From Mactra quadrangularis (Eukaryota; Mollusca; Bivalvia; Venerida; Mactridae), in assembly GCA_025267735.1 (NCBI GenBank), contig CM046304.1, positions 14,508,001 through 14,572,000 on the forward strand: DNA of 64,000 nt. Direction: 5' to 3'. The position numbers and the translations under genes were made by a program. The notes beneath the pieces are model-generated. The model had not been told where the DNA came from. It made no database searches and saw only the letters and a program-made list of their open reading frames with translations. Position 1 is the stretch's first letter. Each line of letters begins with the position of its first letter. Shown in pieces: positions 13,429-27,305 of this stretch.

Positions 13429-13480
13429 ATCTGGCTGACAAAGTTTTAAAATACATCTGGCTGACAAAGTTTTAAAATGC
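13429..13480. repeat. 26-bp tandem duplication shared by A and B
   Basis: Two adjacent copies (13429-13454 and 13455-13480) of a 26-bp unit beginning ATCTGGCTGAC. The same duplication is present in B at 30222-30273 but single in C near 42687. It is therefore a derived marker joining A and B in this part of the unit. Confidence 0.9.
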
Positions 13481-15450
13481 ATCTCTAAATGCTAAAGCAA
13501 TTATATTATAAGCTTCAATATAACATGTTAATACGTCAGTTTTATGCTGGTTAAAAAATAGTCAAACACACAGTATCATTAAACATAATACTGTGCATTG
13601 CAGATACAAACAATTATCTAAATTAACATGTTTCCGTCGCTTTTGGTTTTTGCCTAGGTTTTCAATGTCCATGCTTAAATCAATTATCGGCGACAAAATG
13701 CATATAATATAGTTCAAAATACAAGTGTTCCGATGACATACGAGCACTAATTTAAATTAGTAAACACCTCAAGGTTTGAAAATGTAAAAGAAGAAAAACA
13801 ATTACTTTTTTGTCAGTGAACATATATCATAACCTTGAATTTTTACCAAATGCTTGAAATGGATCTTGTGTAACTAAATTTAATCTCGATTAATTTGATA
13901 AACGTTTTGTATGTTTAGTGAGACAAAACGCATTTTGCAATGTAGCTCTAAGTACTGCAACATCTTGTTTAAGTTTTGCCATAAGGTATAATTAACGAAG
14001 TTAGAAAAAAGATTTAATTTAGACAATGCTTCCCTTAATTAAACATTTTTTATAATCACTGAAATTTTCAAACAAAACTGATATCTGGCTGTACATTATT
14101 TGCAACGTATCAAACGTATATCATATCGAAACATATTTTTGTAATCAAATGAAGAATTATCATATTTTCATATGAATGAGATGTACCTCGTAATATTTTA
14201 CATCAAACACAAGTACTTTTCTATGTATCCGTACAAAACAATTTACATGTTAAAATAAATGACAATGACCATGTCTTAAAGTAGATTTCAATTATCATTT
14301 GGACAACTGGAATTTCACAATGTTAAATGTCTTCTTTAACATGTACAATGCATTAAAATGTAAATAACAGAATACTTCATATCCGATTACATACATTAAA
14401 GTTGCGGTAATTACAATCTCATTATAATTTAAGATGTAACTTCTAGGGAATATTATCAACATTGTCATTTATTTTATTTCTTGTATGTTAAACATCAACT
14501 CCAGGGAAATCATTTATTCTATTATTGAGATTATATTTGCCAAGACCACTTCCTAAAAAGAATATAAATTTTGACATATCATGCATGACAGACACGTAAA
14601 TTTCTACTTGTACCTGTCATTTGATAACTAAGTCCTATGAGAAAACTGATTTATGGTATTGTTGCTAAATCTTTGTAGGGAAATTCTGGAAGTGTGACCG
14701 TTAAGAACGGTTTAAGCTTCATTTTTTATTATTTAATTTATCGTTTTTTTTTTGTAAATCACGTTATAAAGTTTAAAACAAAGTGTTCAAATGATTTCAT
14801 GAATAAATTCCAATGTCACATGTTAATGTTGAGTCTCATGATGATTATGCAATAGGTTTAGTGTCGGCAAATAAATTTAAGTTAAAATTAATTAAAATTT
14901 ACTATGGTCTTAGCTAAGTTGCTAAATAACACGCTATGGTAAATTAAGATTGGTACTGAAATTATCTTAATTAGCTATATCACCTGAATCTCCACTCTTA
15001 TTTTTATTCGCAATTGTTATGAAAGAACATGGATTTGCTGAACATTTTAACGTACACCAATTTGTGTATCGTAGAGTATTTTCTATTTTCTTAACACAAT
15101 TAATCAGTTACGTCAGTTCTTATCGTTCTGAACCCACATGATGGACTTGCGCAAATTACAATTGAATTCAACAAATGTAAAGATATTACACGTTCGTTCT
15201 GTTCATATTCATCTAAAAGCTTTTATTTAAATTCGTGTCGATGAATATCACTGACAGTATTATCGACACCTCTTAGTTCATTTTTCTATCTTTTTGTCTG
15301 ATTTTTATAATAAAAAGCGCTGACTACGATAATAGTATCAAAATGGCAACAGTAGAGTAGTTCTAGTCCATTTCAATCCGCTTTCCTGAGAGGTTTTATT
15401 ATTAAGTTATTGACAGATACTCATACCTACTATAATGTTTACTTTTGATC

Positions 15451-15514
15451 GGGTTTTACGCGACAGCAACACATTGTATATGTCAATCTCCGGCATTTAG
15501 CTGTTAATCAATTA
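15451..15514 (-). mobile_element. SINE 3' end fragment
   Basis: GGGTTTTACGCGACAGCAAC, then ACATTGTATA and a CTCCGGCATTTAGCTGTTAA block, matches the SINE 3' region. The copies in B (32240-32322) and C (44674-44757) are longer, so A carries an internal deletion here. Confidence 0.6.
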
Positions 15515-18175
15515 CACTTGATTTAAAGTTTAAAGTAACAATTTTATATGAATTATTTCAATATAACAGTTAGTACCATGATAAAATAGAAACTATAAAC
15601 TTGAAACATTAAAGGAAACACTATATCTCAAAATTTATATGCAAATTAAAATTTGATACATCCATTAATTTCGTTCTCGTGTTTTGATATAAAAAGTCAG
15701 TCAAAGACCGTATTTCAATGTTCTATTATTTCCGTTTGAAAAAGACGAATATTCGTTCAAATAGAAATACAAATGATCTAACTAAATCCTATACCTACTT
15801 ATGTTGCGTGTCTGGGTTTTTAATACCTTGGAGGGCATTATTCTTAACTTCATACATTTTACAAAGTCGGATCTAAACAGTAAATTTAAGCTTTTTAAAT
15901 GAGGAATTTGACTTTCAAAAAGTCTGACCTAATTAGCCATTTTTGTTAACAGTACATTTAGGTAGACAAACAAGATATTGATAAAGGCTGAAATAAAAGC
16001 TCAAAATCATGCATGAGACTTCATTGTCTAATCAACGATACTACAATGTTCAAGAACATGTATTTATTTTCATTATGCTAATCTCTGATTAATAGTTTTT
16101 AAAAAGCTACCGCTATTAGTATTAGAGATATGAAAAAAGAATATATAAAACATCATATAATATCACTGGCATCGACAACAAACAATAGATATGGCAATAA
16201 GTAATAACGTAAGTATCATGGTATTAATAGAATAATCTTAACAACAACATATCAATTATAATTATTGAAATTGACACTATTGTGAATGTATGAAAATATC
16301 ATTCTTACTATCATAATGCTTACAATATCAACATTATTAGTATTCCAGATTCCTATCAATATATTTGTTTTAGATTTGATACTTCCCCATTATGCGAAAA
16401 CTTGACATACAATGTATATACCTTTAGTATCTTACTTAGATATGTGATAGTTTCCATTGATTTTGTAATATAAAACCAAGCATTTTATAAAATATATTTT
16501 AATTACAAACAGCACGTGCATGTTTTATAATTGTAAAATGATATTTTCCAATATTTATACTGAAAGTGGAATTAGCATGTGTATTGTCACAGATACGAAT
16601 TTCTAGAATGCATAACATTCTTACTACAAGTTCTTGTTGATTGACAAATCAATTTTATTTCTCATACTCTCTGATCAAGTAACGCAAAACACAAAAAACG
16701 AGAGTTTACAGACGACAATACTGATAACGTCGAACAAACTTTTTTTTATTTCAACATAAATTTTCAAGTAAGCAATGGATTGTATATTTGAAATGTATTC
16801 ATACTTCTGATTAAAAGTTCTTTTACAATACTGTAAAATAGATATTGTTGAAATGATGGTCATATTTTTCACACTTTGTTTTCTGATCAAGGATTTCATT
16901 ATCTGTATATACTGTATTATGTAAGATTTCTGAACTATAGCTGCATTAAGCAATTTAAACAGAAGGACTGATAGTGTATTCATTTATGTTCCATACTGTT
17001 TATTATTTTTTCTTTATTCCGTATTGAATGTCTATTTGAAGATAAATTATTTGGTCTCTTTGAGCTATCTAAATAAGGAACATGATATATAGCTTTACAC
17101 ACAAAATATGTTACACAAGAGAATACATAGCTTACTATCTGTATTTTAGTTGGGCCTTTTATATGAATCCTGTGCATTATATGTATGTAATGTTGTTTGA
17201 TTTATTAGTAAATGATAATCAATCTGACACAGGATAGACGTATTTGATGAATAAGTATTACATGTAAGATGTAAGATGGTATATTATCTTCTTGGTAGAC
17301 TATTACAATAAAATTTGGTATGAAATTTTGTATCGTTGTTTCACGATAGTTTTTGATCAGAGTATGGACAACATCATAATACCATGATGTTATCTGAATA
17401 CAGATTAGTATACATGTATAAAAACAGCTAGTTGTGAAATAGTGTGACTGGAAATGTCTGCACCACATGAAATGAATCGTCTGTAGGTGTGTTAAATAGT
17501 TTAATCATGAAACAAATAATTGATATTAATGTTAGGTACACAAACTGTGTGGTACCAAGAGATTTATTTCTCATGTCATCATCACTATATAGTGAAAGTG
17601 AAGTGCACCTACGTCTCTCACGATGTCAAACAAGCACTTACAAACAATACACTGTAATGGATATTAATGTTCTAAGTACACGAACGTTGACAAAATTATG
17701 TGTGATACTTTATACTGTGGTAGAAAATATTTTCCAAGGTTAATAATTTAGCAATATCTTCCGTTACGTAAATACCGTTATGTAAAATATCGACAGTTCA
17801 TTTCAAGAAAAAAAACCAAATCACAATTAAATTATCCGGTTCCAAATCAATCATTTTCAAAATTTTTAATCATATCTTGCCATTATTCCATTTTGGAACA
17901 AAATATTGCATTTTGTTGACCAGTTCATGATTTAAAGAACTACAAAAAAAATGCAAATCAGTCCACAATAGTCTTCGATCAATAGAAAATCTAAATAAGT
18001 TTGATTGATCGTTATTTCTGAATTCTGTTTATTGACATACCTCTATATACTCGTATTACCAATACCGTTCTCGTCAAGTTTCTTGTTGAAATGTTCATAA
18101 AACATTTGATTTCATGTATTTCCAATATAAAGTAATGATCCAATCTAGAAAAATAAATGTTAATAAGTAAATAAA

Positions 18176-18574
18176 TTTAGTAAATAAAGTAGTAATATTA
18201 GTATACATTCATATATGAAACATAGCAATTGTCCGTTTGTGTAATGCTTTTATTTGGGATATTTTGCCCACTAAGACAACTGCATCGTGATTAATGTAAA
18301 AAAGTAACTAGAAGTGTTACTTTAGATATTGTCACGAGATGGTAGTCATAAACAAGTACATTTATATTTTTGTGGTATCTTATAACTCTATTATAATTGA
18401 TGCAGAATGTATTCCAAATTGTACGCAATTCAAAACTTTTTCTAGGGTGGTCCAAACTTTCAAACCACAACCACATTATACACTGTTTCCGGAAAATTAC
18501 AACAATTTAATTATAAAAACTACAGCACCATTATATCTATGTTGAACACAAAAGCGAGCGTAGCGACCACGATA
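18176..18574. other. Non-homologous spacer between units A and B
   Basis: This stretch has no match to the sequence that follows unit B (34970 on) and no convincing match to the left flank of A. It ends in a GCGAGCGTAGCGAC string near 18553. That kind of string is often seen inside hAT-like elements and adjoins the second copy of the hAT-like arm (CAGGGGAGG...GATCAGTCTATG, 18648-18695). Overlapping open frames of 61 and 68 codons on opposite strands (18291-18545) show no recognisable domain. Confidence 0.6.
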
Positions 18575-19840
18575 AAATGGCTTCTTGCTACTTAAAAATG
18601 AATTTATATAAAAAATAAACTCATGGACGGGTACATTTAATAAAATTTCAGGGGAGGTACGGACCCCCACTTACCCCCCGCTAGATCAGTCTATGCACTT
18701 TAACAATTATGTAGAAAACCACAATGCTCCATTAAAAAATGAAAACAGCAATTTCCTAGTAGTGTCGCAAAAGGAAAATGAATGCAAAAAATATCGTGAT
18801 ACATTAATACAATCTTTTCACTAAATTTGAAATTTAATTGTCATCCTTGACAATTTCAGCAGCAAAACATCTATTTCATCATGTCAACTTCTGATGCGAT
18901 TAGATGAGTACCTTAATTTTCAAAGCGTATAAATAGTACAATTATTACACACAGGATGGCATTAATAACTAAAAATGTTAAAAATACCAACATAATATAA
19001 AACTACAATCATAGAATGCACGACGCAGAAATAAACATTGAAATAGTGAAGACTATGTTATCTCTACTTTCTTGATGATAATGAGAGTTGAATGTATTGC
19101 AGAAATTCTGACTTACACATCTAAATACTGAGCAGAAATATTTGAATTATTTACAAATAATATAATAATAAAACGACAATTATGATTGTTTAGATTAATT
19201 GTGATGGGTATATCGAGTGAATACTGATCATTGTTATGGGTTTCAGGAATTTGATCAAAACATCAAGCCAGATTATTGCTTTAATTTCACAAAAGCGTGT
19301 GCCAACTATTGTATTGAGGCGTGATTGCTTCTTTTTGTGCAATCAATCTTCGACGTTGTTCTAGAGAGACTTGTGCGAGATATTAACTTGAAATGCAGAA
19401 TTGGACGTTTTAAAGATGTTTTAGCTTTGAAAGTGTTGATTTAAGCATTAGGTTTATTATCTTAACTCTGTTTATCTATTTTACGTATCGATTCTTCTGT
19501 TAACATGTGCATAGCACGACATATTAATTTTAATCATTACTAATTGCAATGAACATTGTCTCCTAGAGTGATTGGTTAGTTTTGATATTTAAATACGTTG
19601 CCTTAAAAGGTGTTTTACTGGTCTTATTGTCTATTTTTACTTTTTAAAATGCATAAAACGTTGTTGTAGCAACAGAGTTTAAGACGTCTTAAGAATGCAA
19701 AATTAAATCTATTTAGAAAACTATTTAAGGAAGGCACGACTCTATTCATAGAATAATGAATGGAGATACAAATTGAACTTCTTGTTGTTTAGTTGAAGAC
19801 TATGTGTGATAATAAATCACATTGTCAACTTTTGTAAATG

Positions 19841-20276
19841 TCTAAAAATCTGAAACTTAATGAATTATATAATATATATATTATATTAACTTTTATCTGA
19901 TAACGAGTACTTCCTAATATCTAATATTACAGCTTTTCAGATATCATGGTCATTTTTACAATCGCTTTAGATCCATCATTAAGGTTTTATAACGGCTACC
20001 GGCACAGTACAATATATAGAACGTAAAAAGTGAGGTTAATTTTAAGTGACGAGTGTAAGGTAAAATGCAAATCTATACATATTACCGCAATTTTTCACAA
20101 CAACATTTTACAAAAATTGTCATCGTAAGTCAATTTCATAAATCTTGCAGTTAAAAGTCAGATGGATAATAAACATAACTATGATATAATACTTAAAACG
20201 TTTACAACATTTTACATAACTCAATAATATTTGAAATTGATCAGGCAAAAATGACAGTTTTATGAATGTTTTCCGC
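19841..20276. other. B-specific block opposite the A-specific 1.1 kb
   Basis: Unrelated to 2376-3485 of unit A although both flanks are homologous. It starts after the shared AAATG at 19840 and contains a run of alternating TA around 19870-19885. Homology resumes in the hairpin at 20281. No gene and no transposon ends are seen. Confidence 0.75.
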
Positions 20277-20280
20277 TTTT

Positions 20281-20307
20281 CTCTTACGATATTTTTTATC
20301 GTAAGAG
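20281..20307. repeat. Perfect hairpin at homology breakpoint, copy B
   Basis: Arms CTCTTACGATA and TATCGTAAGAG pair perfectly over 11 bp around a 5-T loop. It is one base pair longer than the copy in A at 3490-3512. It marks the point where A/B collinearity resumes. Confidence 0.88.
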
Positions 20308-22410
20308 TTATTGTAAAAAGCATCATAGGTATATAACTCCAAATATGGTAGTTTTTTATCTTAGTTCAGTTAGTGGCCAGTTTTTGTTTACACAGAAGTC
20401 GTAAAATCAATATACATTTGCTTATGTCGTTCAAGAAAAGGCCTCAGCTATGTAAAAGTGTATAAATTTGTGAGATAGAATAATGATGATGAAGACTGCC
20501 CACTAATTTAACTTGTGTAAATCTACATTATTGTTTTTGTTTCGGGATTCTTCTAACCACATATGGGTCTTATTGTTTACATTGAACTTGCTACAGAAAG
20601 GCTAACTTTGTTTCTGAACAACTGGACAACTAAATTACCTGACTATATATAAGTTCGGAATGGCAAGGTCAAGAGCAATCCTTATGAAAAAATAACCTGT
20701 CTCAACTTCGATTGCTTCAGCTTTTTTCAGATATTACTGCAATACTGCAATTACTGCAAAACTATATCACCAAAACAAAATATTAAATGCAACGCCCATT
20801 TGGATTCAATTCACGATTTAATCTCAAGTTTTAAAATCACATTTTTGTTAGATGTTTAACGATTCATTGGATTGCAGCTACAAATTGCCAAAACTAACTT
20901 CGTAATACAATATTTTTTGTTCATTAATATTAAGATTGTCTTTGACATTTAAGACAAAACAAGTCTTAACCTAATCTAAAACGTCGCTTTACTAAATTTG
21001 ACATTAAAGACTCATTCATTGTCGAGTACATCGCAACACGAAGGAATATAGTGAAAGTATAGCTGTATATTAACATCAAAATACAAAACAATAAGAGGTA
21101 TTTTGTTAAAAGAAAATAATACTTATAGCAATTGCTTATACCTTTGAAAAAATGATGCTTTGGCAATAACTTGGCTCCTCAAAACAAAATGGAAGATTTT
21201 CTATTTAAAATGATTTCCAGCGTAAAATGTTAAACATATAAAGGCAATGTGGACTTTTCCCAATCATATACATAAGAAATCATTGGTTTAAATTTCATTG
21301 GCATTCATATATGTCATACCAATAGGGAATACAAATAAGACCAATTTAAACTTATTGATGTTTGATCCGATAGGCAATCGTTGATTTATATAAAAAGTAT
21401 TCATATATTTGTATATCGTTCCGGTGGGATATAAACATGACAAACGGATAATAAAAGTGACAGATGTTTATCGTAATATTTAGATAAACGAGAAACTTAT
21501 ATGACCGTGAGACTTGTTTGTTATATTTACATTAGAAATAATATTCACATTACATTGATTCTGACGGAAAATATATTTGTGGATATATAGTTGATTGGTG
21601 GAGACACACACAATCTAAATTTGTCCCTCAAGATAGAGCTTTATGTTGTTAACTGTTTGAATTTCTAGTTATTACAGCCAACGACTGGAAAAGAAAGACT
21701 TTGATTACCGTTTGACTGAATATTGCGTAACTATTCTGTCTGGCCAGAGACTGTTCTAGTATTAAAGATATCAAATGATAAATAAAATGACTTTTAAACA
21801 TGAAATTTCACTTAGTATTTTGAAATATAATATCTCTGAATTGTTTATTTAACTTCGGGTGTTCTTGCTTCGGAATTGTTATTGGATATGTTATGAGTTT
21901 GTTTTGTACAGACACTGAATGACTTATCTAATACAGCATATTGCTTATATTATTGAGCTTTTATTTTGTGCAACTAATCGTTAATCATTTTTTTATTGAC
22001 CGCATTAATTCCCATTCAACCATCACGTTTCTTTTATGTATCTTAATAAATAAAGTGACAACTATTTACCTTTCGCATTTCTGGTCTTCAAACCGAATCT
22101 AAAAAGTAATAATCAAACATTAACCTTTGTGACAAGACAATTTGAAGCCCATAATTAAATAAGAATTCGTTTCTGTGACATTACATTCAATCATATCATT
22201 CTATTATAATCTAATATGTATTCAATTGCTCATACGTAGGTTCTTATGTTATAATATTTTTCATTTTTTCCTTGCTTATATTGTAGGAAAAATGGAAATG
22301 ATGGTATTGACACTGTAAATTAAATTACAGAATAACAATTTGGTATTTCAATGCTCTTTGATAGGTCAAATTACGTTTATTTGCTTCTTCCTGTTTTGCT
22401 CGACCCACAA

Positions 22411-22718
22411 TTTGTTTGTTTGTTTGGTTTAACGCCGTAGCAATACATTGTATAGGTCATATAACGGAGGTCAGTCAACCTACTCACTGTTACTGGATAG
22501 GCTAAATCTCTGGATTTAGCTGTTAACTAACTACTAAGCGCTTTCTTTTGTCAGTGTCTGACAACTGCCCTACATAAATAAAAAATCATTGGTAGGAGGG
22601 AGAATGGCCGTATTAATTAATTTTAATGACCAAGCTCCACGAAAGTACGCCCCGCCCGGGAATCGAACCCACGACCCCTCGATCAGTAGGCTTGCGTGCT
22701 ATCAACTCTCGACCACCA
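22411..22718 (-). mobile_element. Full-length tRNA-derived SINE with intact Pol III B box
   Basis: Read on the minus strand, the element starts with a tRNA-like head from 22718. The B box at 22658-22670 is GGGTTCGATTCCC, a perfect match to GGTTCGANNCC. A degenerate A-box region (TGGTCGAGAGTTGA) lies about 45 bp upstream. The body contains the ATGTAGGGCAGTTGTCAG block and ends in CTACGGCGTTAAACC followed by an (AAAC)n tail, seen as (TTTG)n at 22411-22427. The length of about 308 bp suits a SINE. SINEs encode no protein and depend on a partner LINE. The family name cannot be assigned without a database. Confidence 0.82.
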
Positions 22719-24208
22719 TTAGATTAATGTAGCTTTTATGTTGGTTTGGGTTTTATGTATTTGTTTTCTTATGCACAGACAACCACTTCTTCTCCATTTA
22801 TTAATTGAAATCATTTTATATTCGGTCATTTTGCGTTCTTCCATTTTCGAGGAAGGTATAATAACATTTTCTATTTACTAAATTGGAAACGTCAGTAATC
22901 AAATTGATCGTTCAGATATTGTCATTATAATAATTTACAAGAATAGTTATAATTACTTACTTAAGAAGTGTAATATGAGTTATACACTAGAGCTCATTTC
23001 TAATGTTTACATCTAAATGAAGTAAATGGTATTTGTCAATAAAATTTGTAAAAAAATCCTGACAGACAAAGCTTTTTAAATATCATCTCCCAAGGAATTT
23101 ATAATACTCTCTCAGGTTGATTGAATATAGTATCATCGTTATTAAACAGCTTGGATTTTTTGTCTGATAGGCAGTTGAGGTGATTCAATGACAATAATTT
23201 GAATGTTAAAGCTTTTATAATTAACTGTCTGTCGAGTGACATTTGTTGGACTTCTGTAGCATAGTTGTTTAAAAATTGGTTTTCGAAATTGTTGACAAGT
23301 AAAGAAACCATTAAAAGCATTAGGAAATAATATGGGGTTTAAACGAAATACTGTGCAATTAAATACAAATAGAGCAATGGGTACTTGTTAAACGTGGGAA
23401 AACTACCATGGAACGATACAAATGGGGGTTTCTCTAGAAATACATTTTATGTGATATTTTTTATTTAATTTCATGGGATTACAGCACAGTATGAGCTAAT
23501 ATAATCATTTACTGAGATTCTGGTCACAGCGCTTGTGTGATTTCCCTACGGATAATTTATTCTTTGTCTTTAATTAAGGTTTTAAGGTTTCTTATTTCAT
23601 GGTCTTCTATCTGAAAGAATTTTCACAAGTTCTTATTAAAAGACAGTTTCCAATTATAGCTAGCCGACAGCTACTATTTGATATCAGCGAATCAAATTTA
23701 TCCCAATGGCAAAATATAAAACACAATTAAATTAAACACAGAAAAACATTTAGTGTAATGACAAACGTGACCAAACTTAACATTAATACTTGAATCATTA
23801 CTTTTAATCATAAAAAATCGTTAACGATTAAAGAGTTTATAAAGTTGAAATGAGATAGAATCATACAATAATGCTCATTATAACCAAGTATATGGAATAC
23901 GGAATGAATATTTCGGGCTGTTATAAAAACAAATTAAATCATAATTGCCTATTATATTTAAATAGTATACAACGAGATATATCTTATATAATATAGAACT
24001 TGTGTTTTGAATCGATAACAAAGAATACGTCAAACATATGGTAAATGAGAACTTTTCCTGTTGAGTAATAGAACAAATAAGAAACATACAGGAAACTTTT
24101 AAAGCTTTAGTTTAAATTACATATATTTAACTAAGTTTGTAGATATCACTTTAAGTGGCGAATCAGTTGGTTTATAAAACAATAGAATTGTATTTGATAA
24201 TTAGTAGA

Positions 24209-24275
24209 TTTGTTTGTTTGTTTGTTTTGGTTTTACGGCGCACCAACACAGAAAGGTCATATCGCGTCGAAAACA
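24209..24275 (-). mobile_element. SINE 3' end fragment with (AAAC)n tail
   Basis: The (TTTG)n tract at 24209-24225 leads into GGTTTTACGGCGCACCAACA and AAGGTCATATCGCG. It is the unit B copy of 7424-7492 and has kept a cleaner tail and core. Confidence 0.62.
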
Positions 24276-27213
24276 ATTAATGATACTATAAATTCAATCG
24301 ATATTAATGATCTTAAGCCCTATATTTTATTATATACATTTATTTCCTTCAAAAAGTTAAGTATCGCAAGTGATGGTACAGACTCAAAAAGTTCTTTAAG
24401 TGAGTTAACCTTAAAATGTTTGTCACGGATGTATTTAAGATCCTGAATATTATAAGTAAAAAACGAATGTCAAACAATTTCAAACCGCATTTAAAAAAAA
24501 CAAGAAAAAAAACCCAAAACATTTTTGGAACGTCAATACAATGCAGTTATAAGAACATAAAACATTCTTCTTTTACAGAATTGTTTCTTGCGTGACATTC
24601 CGCTGTTCTTTTCAAATTAAGTTACCAGAAATGATAGTTAGGATTACATCTGTGTTTAGGTGAATTTTTGACAGATGCGTCACAAGCACCAACACTAATT
24701 TCAAAATAATTTGGCAGTTTTGCACCAAATAGAAATGGATTGAAAAAACAATTGTTTTGCATTAGATTTGTATCGTGGTATCCAATTTCCTGCAAACGTA
24801 CACTGATATTGGATATCTCAAAGATTTCACCAATAGTGACATCTTCAAGGACTGGAATCTTGGAACAGAAGAATTTCCAAACTAATCACACTGTTCCCCA
24901 TTCTTTGCATATCACTAAACGTGTTCGTTGGTGTACATAATGATGTTGCGAAGTTGATTGTTAAAACATGTATGTATGATTAGGAAGCATTTCGTTTTTG
25001 CATTGTATCTGATGTAAACTTAAAAAGATTATATTTATAATAATGGAATCATTTGCAATGCATGCTTTTTGCTTCAACATATCTTTCCCGGTGATCAAAT
25101 CATTTTATTCGGGTATTTCTAAATACCAAATTCAAGTAAAGGAGCCTGGAAACATAGCAGAAACAGTAAAATAGTTTGTATCTCGATGTACTTTGAATAA
25201 CTCTCATTTTCCCCCTAACGAATGAAAGTTTTATATCTAACGGCTAGATTCATTTGTTTCTCGAGCTTTTGCAGGGAATGTCCCTCGTGGTACGTTTAAG
25301 TGACATCTTCACTGAACCCCGGGACAAATGTTGTTGAAAATTAGTGTTTTCAATTATTACAGACATATACTCTTTGAAGAAGTCGGGTTTCAATTGCAAC
25401 ACATTGCACATATTCATTAACACTATAACTACAAAGGACATATAATATACACGGTTTGATAATGACAAGCTTCTTAAGTTAATCAGCTCAAGGTTAATAT
25501 AGGTTAATCAAGCTGAATTATCAATATTTAATAATTCTTTTGTTGACCAGCCTCTACTTGGTTACCAGGTCAACAATACCTAATGTTCTACTTCATCAAA
25601 TTACAATCTAATTTAATTGACCGATTTCATGTACAAAGATCTTGAACTTGGCGGGCAAATAATACAGAAAATACAGCCTTTTTTTAACAAATGATTCGAA
25701 CATTAAACAAAACTCTTATAAATAATATTACTAATCAAAGCATAAAATGTCAAAGAGTTTTTGATTTACAGATACTTTAAATTGGATATAAAGTTTATTA
25801 ATCCTCCGAAATTTATACGACAATAAAACAGACTTCTTGGGTTTATTACATTTAAAGTTATAAATCAGTTCAAGATTTAATTCAATAATAATAATGTCAA
25901 TTGCTTCTAACATCTTATTTAACATGTCTTTTCAAACTCGAAGATGAGATGTTTCCTTTTTAGACTGTACCCAATCAGGATATAGTTTCATCAAACTGCA
26001 CTAGCTCCTATAAACAAATACAAGCCACTCTAATTCAAAATAGTGCACAATATCATAAACATCTCTAGAGCGATATCATTATAATCGCACATCTTTGTTG
26101 CTTGTTTATTTTATTTGAAACATTTATTACAAAGATGTCAAAAATAATAACATTCTATAAGAATGTTTTGATGCCAAATTCAAGCATCAAGAAACTACAT
26201 TATAATTCCAATACCTTACATATTGCCCGTGGTATCATAGAAATAAATAACCATTTATGATTACTATAATTACTTTCATGAGTCCAATATATCATGCCGA
26301 TGGAATGAATATACATGATGATGTACGAATGACAAAATTGACAAGATATTTACTATATTAGAAAATTGAGTATCTTATTTGATTAACAGGTTCTGGGATA
26401 TATATAACCACATTGATATTAATATTACAGTGATAGGTAAGTGTATAATATGAAACACGAAAGTATTTATATAAACAGACTGGGTCAGTAGAAATAGACA
26501 AAACTAAAATTGTCCCTCAAGATATATGTGGAATGTTATCAACTGCTTGCATTCCCATTTGTTATGACCCATGAATAAAAATGAAGTAACAAGTTTACTA
26601 TTACATTAATATTAATCAATCATTATCTAGAACGTTCAACTTGTTACGACTGGACAATAAAACCTCAGAAACTCTGTTTATCGTAAAAAACTAAATAATT
26701 CGTACAGTAACTGCAAATGAAACAAGTAGTACAATATAAAAAAACAGTTACATCAAACCCTAGCATAGTTAAGGAATCACAGACGACAGAACGCGATGCA
26801 TTTCACAAGTGTCACTATTGGAGTAAGTGTGTGTGGTAATTCCAATGTTGAAAGATTTGCGCAATGACTCGGCAAGTTTATTGATTGTAACCATAAACCT
26901 TAACAATGTTTGATTAGTTGTTAGCTGAAGAACAAAAACAAAAATTAATGATTACAGACGTGACTGCTTCATCCTTACCGGAGACATTTCAAAGATATAT
27001 GTACAAGAAACATGTAAACGATTGACATTGACATAAATTCTTTTTTAATAGCTCCATCATATTGGTCTATCACGAAATTCTTTGCTTGGAAGTTTACCTG
27101 TATTGACAAAATTGATGAAAATAAAAGTCTATATTGTAAAAGAGTGCAAAGTTTTTTTTGGTTATAATAAAGCCAAATAAAAATTATTGCTTCTTGTTCG
27201 ATTTTGCTTATTG

Positions 27214-27305
27214 TTGGTTTCAACGCAATAGCAACAAATTGTAAAGGTAATATCGTGTTTGACAGTCAACCCACTAAAAAGGCTAAATCTCTGGATTTAA
27301 CTCTG
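27214..27305 (-). mobile_element. SINE 3' end fragment, unit B copy
   Basis: GGTTTCAACGCAATAGCAAC, then AGTCAACCCACT and GGCTAAATCTCTGGATTTA, match the 3' part of the SINE at 22411-22718. It corresponds to 10431-10525 in unit A. It ends about 170 bp before the left breakpoint of the 12.2-kb duplication, so unit C has no copy. Confidence 0.58.

Larger units (their letters stand above)
1119..18175. repeat. Segmental duplication unit A (about 17 kb)
   Basis: This block is collinear with 18575-34970. Anchors are 1231 against 18709, 3490 against 20281, 7954 against 24740, 12124 against 28917 and 17489 against 34310. The offset falls from about 17480 to about 16790 after one non-homologous block (2376-3485) and then stays almost constant. 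Identity is very high around 12-13.7 kb (one difference in 219 bases sampled at 12124-12342) and lower to the right of about 14.1 kb. The unit holds SINE remnants but no supportable gene. Its right end fades at about 18175, and A has no counterpart of the D segment that follows B. Confidence 0.93.

Noticed and set aside
16675..16983. 102-codon minus-strand frame, the longest in the window
   Set aside because: It has no domain. The counterparts in B (33547-33798) and C (45870-46088) are shorter, with different ends caused by indels, so the frame is not maintained.
22650..22718. A tRNA gene
   Set aside because: The B box is perfect, but the acceptor and anticodon stems do not fold as a tRNA and the sequence continues into a SINE body and tail.
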